64,000 nt of DNA, taken from Hahella sp. CCB-MM4. GTDB lineage: Bacteria > Pseudomonadota > Gammaproteobacteria > Pseudomonadales > Oleiphilaceae. Below the pieces are notes generated by a model. The model ran no database searches and was not told where the DNA came from. It saw only the letters and a list, made by a program, of their open reading frames with translations. Below, piece by piece: positions 24,057 to 33,143 of this stretch. A program made the translations under genes and the position numbers. Each line of letters starts with the position of its first letter. The stretch's first letter is position 1. The stretch spans positions 558,001 through 622,000 of the forward strand of contig NZ_MRYI01000002.1 in assembly GCF_002260525.1 (NCBI RefSeq), in the 5' to 3' direction.

Positions 24057-24069
24057 ATGGCGTTATAAT
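24040..24069 (+). promoter_or_regulatory. Sigma-70 promoter of the TetR gene
   Basis: TTGAAC (24040-24045), an 18-base spacer and a perfect TATAAT (24064-24069). The -35 lies inside operator 3. Confidence 0.7.
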
Positions 24070-24119
24070 TCTTTCAGCTAATCCGAGATTAGAAACCGTG
24101 TCCCGAGAACTGACGCTGT

Positions 24120-24704
24120 ATGGCCAAAGCACAATTCGATCGTGAACAGGTAATCCATGATTCTACCCAGTTGTTCTGGCAACAGGGATTCAGCGGAGCC
24201 TCAATGCAACAGGTATGTAAGGCTACCGGCCTGAAACCGGGCAGCCTGTATCTGGCATTCGGAAGCAAGGAAGGGTTGTACGAAGCCGCATTGGAGCACT
24301 ATGCAATACAGGCGCAGGGAAAAGTCCGGCAAACTCTGGAAAATGCCCCCTCCGTTGGCGAAGGCATTTGTCAGGTACTGAACCAGATGGTGGAAGACTC
24401 AAAGCAAGCCGATTACTGCAGCTGCTTCCTGATAAAAAGCCAACTGGAACTGGCCACGATGGGGGGAGAACTGCTGGAAAAAATCAGTGGTTACCTTGGA
24501 GCTATGGAAGAGCTGTACACAGAATTTCTATGTCGGGAGTATCCAAAGGAACAAGCCCACCTCTATGCCGCCAGCCTGATGCTTCATACTTACGGTATCC
24601 GTGTTTATGGCTATCTAGGACGCTGCCCGAAAGCCATGCTGAAGGCGCTGCAGTCTGGACTGCCCTGGCTGCCATGGGATAAGTGGGCAACCCACGCCCA
24701 ATGA
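24120..24704 (+). CDS. TetR/AcrR-family repressor
   Basis: 194 residues. The N-terminal TetR HTH (~8-55) is clear: FDREQVIHDSTQLFWQQGFSGASMQQVCKATGLKPGSLYLAFGSKEGLYEAAL. Quoted here by position, its recognition helix is around KPGSLYLAF. The ligand domain has a Cys pair (YCSC, ~residues 98-101) and the TetR_C pattern seen in regulators of electrophile-detoxifying enzymes. It is divergent from the two GST genes over three operators and so most likely represses them until a toxic electrophile binds or modifies it. The Cys-based sensing idea is inference. Confidence 0.9.
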   Translation: MAKAQFDREQVIHDSTQLFWQQGFSGASMQQVCKATGLKPGSLYLAFGSKEGLYEAALEHYAIQAQGKVRQTLENAPSVGEGICQVLNQMVEDSKQADYCSCFLIKSQLELATMGGELLEKISGYLGAMEELYTEFLCREYPKEQAHLYAASLMLHTYGIRVYGYLGRCPKAMLKALQSGLPWLPWDKWATHAQ

Positions 24705-24763
24705 AAAGAGCGACTCTCGGACTCCTGACGATATTCGTTCTGCTCACCATTGCGATGGTTTCA

Positions 24764-25666
24764 TCATGACAACCCCATAATCCAATCTCTCACCGACATA
24801 ATGGCAGGATCCTTCCGTCTACGTTCTGGATAAACCAGGTGAAATGGCTCAGCCTTGAGTTCAGGCCCAAATGGTTGAACCAGACGGCCGTTTTCCAGCT
24901 CATCCATAATCAGAGCTTTGCTCATCAGCGCAACGCCTTCGCCGTTGAGGGTTGCAGATACAGCGTGGGTTTCATCGGAAAATATCGGACCTGCTGAGAT
25001 GTCGAGGCCGGGTACTTTGGCGAAATGCTGCCATATTTCCCAGTCCACAGGAACACTCTTGGCATTGTTGGGCTCGAAATGAATCAATGGATAACGACAT
25101 AAATCCTTCGGCTTGCGAATATGGAGCTTAGGACTACAGGCAGGAATAAATCGATTATCGAATAGTTTCTCCGCGACCAGTCCAGGCCAGTCACCTTTTC
25201 CATAACGAATAGCCAGATCGGCAGTTACTCCATCCAGTTCCACGACTTCGTGAGTCGCGTGGATTCGCAGATCCAGTTTAGGATGTGATTCTCTTAATCT
25301 GGAAATCCAGGGCAATAGCCAGCGAACAGCAATGGCAGGTGTAGTCGATAAAGTGATGGCCTGCCGTTCGGGCTTGGTTTTCAGGCGCTGGACGACAGCG
25401 GCAATGCTATCAAACGAGTCACTTAAAACGGACTGCAACTCTTTTCCCTGCGTCGTGAGGATCAACTGTCTCGGCTTACGCACAAACAACGCAAGGCCCA
25501 GCTCATCCTCAAGCAGGCGTATTTGGTGGCTAATGGCTGTCGGTGTGACAGACAGCTCTTCTGCCGCACGCTTGGCGCTCTGATAGCGTGCAGCTGCCTC
25601 GAAGGCTCTGAGAGCAGATAGGGAAGGTATACGATTTGCTGCCATAGATGAATTCATCTCATCCAT
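24764..25666 (-). CDS. LysR-family transcriptional regulator
   Basis: About 300 residues from the Met at 25666; Met codons at 25657 and 25645 are equally possible, and a longer frame to 25753 would cover the promoter. The N-terminal winged HTH reads IPSLSALRAFEAAARYQS, then AAEELSVTPTAISHQIRLLE (residues ~20-45 of the domain), of the GcvA-like subgroup. The effector domain has two Rossmann-like lobes (AIRYGKGDWPGLVAEKLF). It is divergent from azoR with 100 bases between starts, so it probably controls that gene. The gap holds CTGTCA-ac-TGACAG at 25722-25735. Confidence 0.88.
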   Translation of the reverse strand: MDEMNSSMAANRIPSLSALRAFEAAARYQSAKRAAEELSVTPTAISHQIRLLEDELGLALFVRKPRQLILTTQGKELQSVLSDSFDSIAAVVQRLKTKPERQAITLSTTPAIAVRWLLPWISRLRESHPKLDLRIHATHEVVELDGVTADLAIRYGKGDWPGLVAEKLFDNRFIPACSPKLHIRKPKDLCRYPLIHFEPNNAKSVPVDWEIWQHFAKVPGLDISAGPIFSDETHAVSATLNGEGVALMSKALIMDELENGRLVQPFGPELKAEPFHLVYPERRRKDPAIMSVRDWIMGLS

Positions 25667-25721
25667 TTTGAAAATATTTATCGTTTGTCGATATACAGAG
25701 TATCTGGCCTCATAGAGAAAG

Positions 25722-25735
25722 CTGTCAACTGACAG
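25722..25735. promoter_or_regulatory. Inverted repeat in the LysR/azoR divergent gap
   Basis: CTGTCA-ac-TGACAG, perfect 6-base arms, 33 bases before the azoR start. Candidate LysR site. Confidence 0.4.
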
Positions 25736-25767
25736 ATGAATCATTCTCATCAATTTTTGGAGGCTAT

Positions 25768-26490
25768 ATGACCCGGATACTACATCTTGATGCCAGTGCG
25801 CGCCCTGGTCGCTATGGTACAGAATCTCATGGCTCTCACACTCGAAATCTGACCCATCGGTTCATATCCCGCTGGTTAAAATTCCGGCCGAATGACGAAG
25901 TGATTTATCGGGATATCGGGGCAAAGCCACCAGGCGCAATATGTGGAGATTGGATACAGGCCGCTTTCTCATCATCGGAAAATGCAGAGCCCTGGATGGA
26001 GAAAGTTCTGGCGGAGAGCAACGAGTTGGTGGATGAACTGATTCAATCAGACATACTGGTTCTCGGAATTCCCATGTACAACTTCAATGTACCTTCTGCT
26101 TTCAAAGCCTGGATAGATAATATTGTACGCATCGGACGAACATTTGAATTCGATCCCAACCTGGAGATTCCTTACATTCCCCTGTTGGCCGATCGTCCAC
26201 GCCGCGTGGTATTGCTATCTTCACGCGGCGGCTACGACATGGGACCAGGAGGGGCACTGGCCCACATGAACCATCTGGAGCCCAGTGTACAAACCGCCTT
26301 GGGATTCATCGGCCTGACCGAGATCGATTGTATTGCGGTGGAATACCAGGAAGAGGGAGGTGAACATTTAACACAGTCCGTTAAAGATGCAGAAATACGC
26401 GTCGACAGGTTGGTAGACGAACTTCTTTCCGGGCCTGCATCCACAGATCGAGAGCCAAGCAACATGGAACCCGTCTACTCAGAGATCTGA
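25768..26490 (+). CDS. azoR: FMN-dependent NADH-azoreductase family protein
   Basis: 240 residues, a flavodoxin_2 fold. FMN-phosphate loop: DASARPGRYGTESHGSHTRNL (S-rich segment near residues 8-26, split by a longer insert than in E. coli AzoR). The PMYNFNVPSAFKAWIDNIVRIG region (~105-125) is the AzoR hallmark, with LSSRGGYDMGPGGAL forming the next FMN loop. GGAGG precedes the ATG. These NADH-dependent enzymes reduce quinones and azo dyes and act as two-electron quinone reductases against thiol or quinone stress. The divergent LysR gene is the probable regulator. Confidence 0.9.
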   Translation: MTRILHLDASARPGRYGTESHGSHTRNLTHRFISRWLKFRPNDEVIYRDIGAKPPGAICGDWIQAAFSSSENAEPWMEKVLAESNELVDELIQSDILVLGIPMYNFNVPSAFKAWIDNIVRIGRTFEFDPNLEIPYIPLLADRPRRVVLLSSRGGYDMGPGGALAHMNHLEPSVQTALGFIGLTEIDCIAVEYQEEGGEHLTQSVKDAEIRVDRLVDELLSGPASTDREPSNMEPVYSEI

Positions 26491-26531
26491 AAACATTACA
26501 GCCAGATCATGCTGGCAGGTGGGTAGGGAGG

Positions 26532-27455
26532 TTATAATCTAATAGATGAAGTATCTTCCCTACGCACCCATTGAGACCATTTCAACTCGAGAACATCCAT
26601 ACCGCCGACATACTCCTTCTCAACAATCCAGAATGTGAGCGTTCTACTTCCTTGTTTAAATCCGTGAACCAGCTTGATTAAAAAGCTCCTTTGATCTGCA
26701 GAAGACAGCAACATTCGGGTAAGTTCACCGGCCTGGCTATGCATCACATAATCTGTAGCTCTATCTTTTTTCCGCCAATCGGTACTTGGGAGAGATAGAA
26801 ATTCCCGCAATCCCATCAGTTGCCCTTTTTTATCCACCGCCTTCACAAACCGGCTACCAGAATCATGGTGGTTTAAAACAAGGCTCCCCTGATCACTGAT
26901 CAGCATTTCCATATTCTCTGCCAGCCCCTCATCCAACCAACTGGGAACAAACTTGGAGGTAGTGTGAATAATCGCGTGGCTGGTTTCGTGTTTTACGACT
27001 CGAAAAAACCTCTCCTTGTCCTTTCGCATGTATGTCGCAATGATATTGAGTCGAGGGAAAAACATCCCTCCGGTACGCCCATAGTAGTGGGTTATGTTTG
27101 CCCGGATAAACTCGTCGTAACTGTCAGCATCCTTGAGGATTTTTACCTTTACCGGAATGGTTTGGTAGATATCAAAGTACAGCTTCCGGTCAAAAAACTG
27201 ATAGACGTTGTTTACGTCCTCTTGAATTCGAGCCACATCCTCTTTTGATATATCGACGCCGATACCCTCAACGCTGATATCAAGCTTCTTCCAATAGTTT
27301 TTTTCCGTCTTCAGCTCAACTTGAGTCTGACCAAGTTGATCCTGTTTTACATCGCTATAATGCACCCTTCCGTTTTCATCCACATGACGATATATCTCAG
27401 CCGTGGCTACTGGTGACAATATAAAGAAAATGGCAGCTATAAATAGATTCCGCAT
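26532..27455 (-). CDS. Secreted DUF4124 protein with HExxH gluzincin-like peptidase domain
   Basis: 307 residues from the Met at 27455 (MRNLFIAAIF); a start 11 codons earlier is possible. A signal peptide is followed by a DUF4124 domain (EIYRHVDENGRVHYSDV, ~20-60). The rest (~75-300) has the zinc motif HETSH followed 20-odd residues later by WLDEGLAENME, the layout of a gluzincin (Peptidase_MA-like) metallopeptidase with His, His and a downstream Glu as ligands. It is probably periplasmic. The substrate is unknown. No operon partner: the macrodomain gene lies upstream on the same strand after a ~95-base gap. Confidence 0.78.
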   Translation of the reverse strand: MRNLFIAAIFFILSPVATAEIYRHVDENGRVHYSDVKQDQLGQTQVELKTEKNYWKKLDISVEGIGVDISKEDVARIQEDVNNVYQFFDRKLYFDIYQTIPVKVKILKDADSYDEFIRANITHYYGRTGGMFFPRLNIIATYMRKDKERFFRVVKHETSHAIIHTTSKFVPSWLDEGLAENMEMLISDQGSLVLNHHDSGSRFVKAVDKKGQLMGLREFLSLPSTDWRKKDRATDYVMHSQAGELTRMLLSSADQRSFLIKLVHGFKQGSRTLTFWIVEKEYVGGMDVLELKWSQWVRREDTSSIRL

Positions 27456-27550
27456 ACTTCCCGGTACTTCTTGATACTCAGCTTTCAAACCTGAAACGCT
27501 TTCAGCTGTCGAGAGTATGCCGCCAGAGACTCAAAGTAAATTCACAATCA

Positions 27551-28066
27551 CTATTCGCCATAAAACTTCCGATAAACCTTCTCCCATTCCTCCAGCTCAA
27601 CCGCACTGTGCAGACAAATCGTCAATCGCTCAAAGCGCTCTGCGGCAGGCTGCAGTATCTCCAGTGCTTCATGTGCCACGATCGAGTGAGGGGTTTTGCT
27701 GGCACCGGTTCCAAGGGCAGGAAAGGCAATACTCCGGAAGTTATTTTGCTCCGCAATAGCAAGGCTGTTTTTAAAGCAATCTCCCAAGACGGATAGAGTG
27801 GAGCCTCCCCATTGATCTCCGCCAGTCCATAGAGGCGTTACTGTATGGATAATGAATCTGCAGGGTAAATCAAATCCCGGAGTAATGACTGCCTGACCGG
27901 CAGGACACTGGTCAGAGAGTTCCTGGCAGGCTTTGTCCAGGTCAGGACCTGCCTTGTCATGGATGATGGCGGAAAGGCCTCTGCCCTTACTAAGGTATTT
28001 ATGTGCGGGACAGACAATGGCGTCAACATCCAACTGCGTGATATCGCCCTGAAGCAATTCAATCAT
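27551..28066 (-). CDS. Macrodomain protein with altered active-site Asn motif
   Basis: 171 residues from the Met at 28066, preceded by AGGAG; a frame extending to 28138 lacks a ribosome site. It starts MIELLQGDITQLDVDAIVCP, clearly a macrodomain. The first ADP-ribose loop is normal (GDIT). The usual NAAN is replaced by CPAH, and the GGGVDGAIH segment reads GRGLSAIIH. The second loop SIAFPALGTGASKTP is near normal. Canonical MacroD-type enzymes remove ADP-ribose or acetyl groups using the Asn/Asp region now missing, so this protein may bind without hydrolysing or have another ligand. A C-terminal YRKFYGE end is seen. Confidence 0.82.
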   Translation of the reverse strand: MIELLQGDITQLDVDAIVCPAHKYLSKGRGLSAIIHDKAGPDLDKACQELSDQCPAGQAVITPGFDLPCRFIIHTVTPLWTGGDQWGGSTLSVLGDCFKNSLAIAEQNNFRSIAFPALGTGASKTPHSIVAHEALEILQPAAERFERLTICLHSAVELEEWEKVYRKFYGE

Positions 28067-28374
28067 TTTGTGAGGCTCCTTTACCTGGGTCGGCGCAACC
28101 CGGATAACACTTGGACGTGGCATAGCCGACTTGCCCAAGGAGTATCATCCGACGCTGACTTTAAGTATTGCACAGTAAACCGCATTGCGCAGATTCAGGG
28201 CATGACACGGATCAATCGAAGTCACATTCAGGTTCGCTACTGGTCGCTGGCCGCTGCTGGACGCTAATGGGTAAGCAGGATTGAATGAGGTTGGTATACT
28301 GTAGTGCAGGTACGTTGAAGCATAAGCACTGAATCCACCGGGAATCCAAACTGTAGCAACCTCAGGGAGATATT
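28067..28374. other. 308-base gap between macrodomain and GNAT genes
   Basis: I find no supported gene here. It must contain the divergent promoters of the macrodomain gene and the GNAT gene. GTATACTGTA near 28303-28312 is a possible -10 for the GNAT gene. Confidence 0.4.
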
Positions 28375-28968
28375 GTGGACCAGATAGAAATTGACACCGT
28401 CAGTGGTGACGAAATCACCCCATGGCTGGAGGACATGGCCAGACTGCGTTTGCAGGTATTCCATGAGTTCCCATATTTGTATGAGGGAAGCTTCGACTAT
28501 GAGGCTGATTATCTTCGCAAGTATGCCCGCTCGAAAAACAGTGTGTTTATCCTGGCCAGGGTCAACAATCAGGTGGTTGGCGCCGCAACAGGCCTGCCGC
28601 TCAGAGACGCAGATCCTGAGTTTCAGGAGCCCTTCACTGAGCACGGACTGGAGGTGGATCAATACTTCTATTTTGGCGAATCAGTGCTGGACAAGAATTT
28701 TCGGGGTAGGGGAATCGGCCACATGTTCTTCGATGCCCGGGAGGCGTTCGCCTGGCAAAATAAATTCCGGCTAACCACTTTCTGCGCAGTGGAACGCCCC
28801 GAAAGCCATCCCAAACGCCCGTCTGATTACAGGCCACTGGACAAGTTCTGGGAAGCCCGCGGTTATCAAAAACACCCTGAGCTACGAACCAGCTATAACT
28901 GGCTGGATATCGGTGATACCGAGGAAACCGCCAAACCCATGGTGTTCTGGATTAAGAAGCCGGTATAA
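28375..28968 (+). CDS. GNAT-family N-acetyltransferase
   Basis: 197 residues with a GTG start at 28375, preceded by AGGGAGA. The acetyl-CoA signature is FGESVLDKNFRGRGIGHMFF (R/Q-x-x-G-x-G/A as RGRGIG, ~residues 105-112), followed by DAREAFAW and a late TTFCAVERP strand. Opening motif ITPWLEDMARLRLQVFHEFPYLYEGSFDYE places it with cytosolic small-molecule acetyltransferases of unknown substrate. It stands alone, convergent with dctD. Confidence 0.87.
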   Translation: MDQIEIDTVSGDEITPWLEDMARLRLQVFHEFPYLYEGSFDYEADYLRKYARSKNSVFILARVNNQVVGAATGLPLRDADPEFQEPFTEHGLEVDQYFYFGESVLDKNFRGRGIGHMFFDAREAFAWQNKFRLTTFCAVERPESHPKRPSDYRPLDKFWEARGYQKHPELRTSYNWLDIGDTEETAKPMVFWIKKPV

Positions 28969-28991
28969 GTTCCCCGATGGACTGACGATGG

Positions 28992-30389
28992 TCAGTCCTC
29001 GCGATATTCCTGCCGGTTAATCCCATATTTTTTCAGCTTGTCATACAGGGTTTTACGGGGTAGTCCCAGCGCCAGCATGGTGTCCTTGATACTGCCATGA
29101 TTGGCTGCCAGTGATTCCCGGATCAACGTTTCCTCATAGAATTCCACTTTTTCAGACAAGGTCTGGCGGCTCTGGATTTCCTGATCGTTCAGCATCTGCT
29201 CCATTTCAAAAGAACAATCCTCCCCCATGATGACGTAGCGTTCTGCCAGGTTTCGCAACTCACGCACATTTCCCGGCCAGTCATGGGTCAACAGTCGATG
29301 ACGATGTTCAACACTGATCGGTACGGTTTCCCGCTGATAACGGGCCGCCGCAATCAAAGCAAAGTGTTCAAACAGCAAAGGCACATCATCCAGGCGCTCT
29401 CTCAGAGGCGGAATTTCCACCGCCACCGTATTGAGACGGTAATACAGATCCGAGCGGAATTCCCCTTGGTCCGCCATGTCTTTCAAGCTGACCTTGGTGG
29501 CGGCGATTACCCGGATATCCAATGGTATCAACTGGTTCGAACCCAGCCGTTCAACCTTGCGCTCTTCTAGTACTCGCAGGATCTTTACCTGAAGGGTCAG
29601 CGGCATGCTCTCAATTTCATCGAGAAACAGGGTTCCACCATTGGCATGCTCAAATTTGCCGATCCGTTTCTTGTCCGCTCCGGTGAAAGCTCCTGCTTCA
29701 TGGCCAAACAGCTCGCTTTCGATCAAATTTTCCGGCACAGCTCCACAGTTGATGGCAACAAAATTACCATTGCGACGATTGCTGTGTTCGTGAAGATAAC
29801 GGGCTACCAGCTCCTTTCCGACGCCGGTTTCGCCCATCAGCAGAATATCTGCCGGCGTGTTCATAATTTGCGTCAGAACCCGCCTTAACCGCTGAACCGA
29901 TTGGGTGCGCCCCAGAATCCGGGGACCGGGAAGATTCTGCTCCTGCAGCTCTCTTTTCAGATCCCGGTTTTCCATGGTCAGGGCTCGTTTCTCCAGGCCC
30001 CGTTTCACCGTATCCAGCAACCGTTCGTTGCTAAATGGTTTCTCAATAAAATCGTAGGCGCCGGTTCGCATGGCCGACACCGCCATGGAAATATCTCCGT
30101 GGCCGGTAATCAGAATCACCGGAACATCCCGGTCGATCTGGTGCACCTGCTGCATCAATTCCAGACCATTCATACCCGGCATATTGATATCCGAAATAAT
30201 GACGCCGTTCCAATCGCTGGTGATCTGTTCAAGTGCACTGCGGGCATTATCAAAACCTTTGGACTGAATGGTCTCAAGTTCCAGGGTCTGGCACAGGGAG
30301 TTGGCAACATGGCGATCATCATCGATGACCAGGACCTGCATATTGGCGAGCAGTTCCGCGTAATCATTCTGGCTATCTGAGTCTGGCAA
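28992..30389 (-). CDS. dctD: Sigma-54-dependent response regulator DctD
   Basis: 465 residues. The receiver (~14-128) has [14 protein letters not shown], phosphoacceptor Asp in [13 protein letters not shown] and Lys in FIEKPF. The AAA+ domain (~160-390) has Walker A GETGVGKE, the loop GAFTGA (in [14 protein letters not shown]), [11 protein letters not shown] and [10 protein letters not shown] Fis-type HTH closes it ([20 protein letters not shown]). DctD activates C4-dicarboxylate transport genes with sigma-54. The DctB-type kinase is upstream on the same strand (90-base gap). No dctP or dctA target gene is in the window, so the regulon must lie elsewhere. Confidence 0.92.
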   Translation of the reverse strand: MPDSDSQNDYAELLANMQVLVIDDDRHVANSLCQTLELETIQSKGFDNARSALEQITSDWNGVIISDINMPGMNGLELMQQVHQIDRDVPVILITGHGDISMAVSAMRTGAYDFIEKPFSNERLLDTVKRGLEKRALTMENRDLKRELQEQNLPGPRILGRTQSVQRLRRVLTQIMNTPADILLMGETGVGKELVARYLHEHSNRRNGNFVAINCGAVPENLIESELFGHEAGAFTGADKKRIGKFEHANGGTLFLDEIESMPLTLQVKILRVLEERKVERLGSNQLIPLDIRVIAATKVSLKDMADQGEFRSDLYYRLNTVAVEIPPLRERLDDVPLLFEHFALIAAARYQRETVPISVEHRHRLLTHDWPGNVRELRNLAERYVIMGEDCSFEMEQMLNDQEIQSRQTLSEKVEFYEETLIRESLAANHGSIKDTMLALGLPRKTLYDKLKKYGINRQEYRED

Positions 30390-30479
30390 TGGCTTCCACC
30401 GTTAAGTCATTTTTCAAGTATGCAAAGCAGGGCGATTGCCCTCATCTATATGTAATTTAGAGCCAAATCTACCAACCGG

Positions 30480-32402
30480 CTATTTTGTCATCCACATATC
30501 CGGTTTGGAATCGGCCGATTCCTCGCGCTCTTCCTGTACATCAGCCTTGCGCAAGGTAACAATAAAAACAGCCCCTTCTCCCGGGACATTCCGGGCGGTC
30601 AGGCTCCCGCCCATGGATTCAACAATCCGATGGGATATCGACAAGCCAAGGCCCAGCCCCTGGGACTGCTTTTTGGTGGTGAAAAACGGTTCGAACAGAT
30701 GAGATAACGCTTCATCGGAAATTCCCGGACCACTGTCCTGAACCTGAATCAGTACCTGATCCGTATTTTCAATCACCTTGATACTAAGCCGTCTAGACCC
30801 ATCCAGCGCGGCCTCTCCTTCGCTTTCAACCATTTCAGCGATGGCTTGTACCGCGTTGGTGATCAGGTTGATCAGCACCTGTTCCAATCTCACCATATCC
30901 GCCAAGACCAGGACATCCTGTTCATTGACGTTCATGATCAATTCAATACGATGCCGACGAATCTCGGATTCTGTGATTTTCAAAGCAGCGGTGATACAGG
31001 CTCCCACGTGAATCGCGCCAAGGGACTCGGACTCCTTGCGAGAGAAGACCTTCAGCTGGCCGATGATGCTGGCCATATGATCAATCAGATGCACAATTTC
31101 CTGCAGGTTCATCTGCGCTTTGTCATGCAGCTGTCGATCAATAAATGCCTGGGCATTCTGAGCATAGCTCCGCAATGCCGTCAGGGGTTGGTTCAATTCA
31201 TGATTGATCCCCGCAGACAGCTGACCCAGCAGCGCAAGTTTAGCCGCCTGAACCAATTCGTCCTGGGTTTGCTTGAGGGCCGTTTCCGTACGCTTACGCT
31301 CCTGCACTTCATTCTGCAAACGTATGTTTGCCTCAGACAGATCCTTGGTCCGGTGTTCCACCCGCTCTTCAAGCTGTTCCTGTGCATGCTTCATGGCCCG
31401 TTCCCGGCGATAGCGCTCCAGTAACAGCATGACCAGCAATACAATGACCAGGAACATGGACAGACTCAGCAGAAGCACATTGCTGACTTCCTGTTTCACC
31501 CGATCCAGCGGCATCAGCAGTTTGACCTGCCAACCGGCTTCGGGCATGTCAGCTTCCCTTTCCAGATAGGTCTGTTCGTTACCGGGATCAGTTCCTACTG
31601 TAACAAAACGGGCTCCTGTGCCGAGGAGTTGAGTAGGGGCTTCTGCATTCTGATAGGTAATGGGTTTCAATTCCTTATCGGAGTATCGGCGCTCCAGATC
31701 CAGCACTAACTCTTGCGCCGGTGTCAGTGGACGGGTATGGCGGAATCGCCATTCCGCCCGGGTGGAGATAAAAACCACACCATATTGATCCGTCACCATC
31801 ACTTCGAAACTGTTCTGGCCCCAGGGGCTCGCCCACTGCTGCTCAACATCGGACAGACTGATTTTGACAACCACCACTCCAACGATGACATCATCATCTG
31901 AAACCGGAAATGAAAAATAAAAGCCACGTATATCGGACGTGGTACCAAGGGCAAAATAGCGGCCGGTGCGACCTTCCATCGCATCACGAAAATAGGGACG
32001 ATAACGAAAGTTGTTGCCAACGAATGATTTAACACTGCGCCAGTTATTGGCAGCGATGGTGGTGCCTTCTGAGTTCATCAGATAGACATCGGAAGTTTTC
32101 CCAATCTGGTTGATGGATTCAAGGTAACGATTGGTTTCGTCGATCACTTCCGGATTATTCGGATCCTGAAGGGCTATCAAAAGGCGGGGATCAATCGCCA
32201 GTATGTGGGGCAGAGATTCATACTCCGCCAGAATCGCCTGTAACCCGGATACCGCACGACGTAACTCATAGCCGGCATCCCGATCCAGATCAGCGACTGC
32301 AGAACGATGAGCCCAATCCCGGGTGAGCATACTGATCGCGGCTGCCAACCCCATTACGATCAACAACAGCACTAGATTTTGCCGATATCGGGTCATGGAC
32401 AA
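30480..32402 (-). CDS. dctB: Sensor histidine kinase DctB type (dCache)
   Basis: 640 residues. TM1 (~10-25) and TM2 (~305-325) bracket a ~280-residue periplasmic double-Cache domain (YELRRAVSGLQAILAEYES; GTTIAANNW; YRPYFRDAMEG, all typical of DctB). A coiled coil (~330-395) leads to HisKA with the His in GINHELNQPLTALRSYAQNA. HATPase_c follows, with N-box NLITNAVQAI, VQDSGPGIS, and GLGLGLSISHRIVESMGG. It senses C4-dicarboxylates (succinate, fumarate, malate) and phosphorylates DctD. A second Met two codons in could also be the start. Confidence 0.92.
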   Translation of the reverse strand: MSMTRYRQNLVLLLIVMGLAAAISMLTRDWAHRSAVADLDRDAGYELRRAVSGLQAILAEYESLPHILAIDPRLLIALQDPNNPEVIDETNRYLESINQIGKTSDVYLMNSEGTTIAANNWRSVKSFVGNNFRYRPYFRDAMEGRTGRYFALGTTSDIRGFYFSFPVSDDDVIVGVVVVKISLSDVEQQWASPWGQNSFEVMVTDQYGVVFISTRAEWRFRHTRPLTPAQELVLDLERRYSDKELKPITYQNAEAPTQLLGTGARFVTVGTDPGNEQTYLEREADMPEAGWQVKLLMPLDRVKQEVSNVLLLSLSMFLVIVLLVMLLLERYRRERAMKHAQEQLEERVEHRTKDLSEANIRLQNEVQERKRTETALKQTQDELVQAAKLALLGQLSAGINHELNQPLTALRSYAQNAQAFIDRQLHDKAQMNLQEIVHLIDHMASIIGQLKVFSRKESESLGAIHVGACITAALKITESEIRRHRIELIMNVNEQDVLVLADMVRLEQVLINLITNAVQAIAEMVESEGEAALDGSRRLSIKVIENTDQVLIQVQDSGPGISDEALSHLFEPFFTTKKQSQGLGLGLSISHRIVESMGGSLTARNVPGEGAVFIVTLRKADVQEEREESADSKPDMWMTK

Positions 32403-32794
32403 AAGGTGTTACCTCGGATTGTTATTATCATAAGGCCACAAAATCTTGGCGCCACAGAACAGCCTGTCATCATTATGCCATTCTTATCTCAATGCTGCCT
32501 GCCTATCAGCCGAAAGGCTCATCGTGAGAAAATGCCACATGCCATTATTCAAATGGCCTATTCCATTGATATATCAACAATTCCCCATTATTTGATCGTG
32601 ACAACGCCTCGGGTAAATTCTCTTTAATTGCGCGTTCAGCCGGATTACACTGACACCACGCAGCAACGCCGTGGGCAGTTTTTATACGGCGCTCGTCTGT
32701 TGGAACCTGTTGAATGCGGTTGTTTCACCGGAGGTCGTTGACAGGGTTTCCGATATTACGATTTGAATAATTTAGCCCAAGAAAGGGGATACCA
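32403..32794. other. 392-base gap upstream of the Lpp-like gene
   Basis: No gene is supported. It must carry the divergent promoters for dctB and for the lipoprotein gene. TTGACA occurs at about 32739 on the + strand, but no good -10 is found at standard spacing. A weak hairpin CCACG-N9-CGTGG (32656-32674) followed by TTTTT is present; its role is unclear. Confidence 0.4.
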
Positions 32795-33100
32795 ATGAAA
32801 AAAATTCTGGTTTTAGGATCCGTAATCGCGTTGGCTTCTGGTTGTGCCAGCATGTCTGAACAAGATCGTCAGTCCTTGGCTGAAGCCACTCAAACCGCCA
32901 ATCAGGCAGAACAGGCTGTAGCATCTGCTCAAAGCACTGCCGATACGGCTCTGAGCAAAGCCAATTCTGCACAGTCTCGCGCGGATGCTGCTTATGCTAA
33001 AGCGGAAGAAGCCCTGGCAGCAGCTCTGGCGGCACAGAAAGCTGCAGAAGAAGCCAATGAGCGTGCACGCCGCATGCTGGAAAAAGCCAGCCGTAAATAA
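32795..33100 (+). CDS. Lpp/OprI-like alanine-zipper murein lipoprotein
   Basis: 101 residues; GAAAGGGG is placed correctly before the ATG. The lipoprotein signal ends in lipobox ASGC (mature Cys17). The rest is one long Ala-rich helix ([38 protein letters not shown]) with heptad Ala spacing, the alanine zipper of Lpp/OprI-type trimers. The C-terminus is Ser-Arg-Lys; in E. coli Lpp the C-terminal Lys is linked to peptidoglycan by L,D-transpeptidases. A YkuD-type transpeptidase gene lies convergently just 43 bases away, which fits that role. It should tether the outer membrane to the cell wall and be abundant. Confidence 0.92.
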   Translation: MKKILVLGSVIALASGCASMSEQDRQSLAEATQTANQAEQAVASAQSTADTALSKANSAQSRADAAYAKAEEALAAALAAQKAAEEANERARRMLEKASRK

Positions 33101-33121
33101 TCAACGGATCTTTGTGTGATC

Positions 33122-33138
33122 GGCGCGATTTCCGCGCC
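33122..33138. terminator. GC-rich hairpin between lipoprotein and transpeptidase genes
   Basis: GGCGCG-atttc-CGCGCC, 21 bases after the lipoprotein stop, flanked by GATC on both sides. There is no T-run, so termination is only likely by position. Confidence 0.5.
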
Positions 33139-33143
33139 CTTGA

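Noticed and set aside
28264-28662. Minus-strand open frame across the start of the GNAT gene
   Set aside because: Overlaps the GNAT gene with its good ribosome site and conserved protein; no recognisable protein on this strand.
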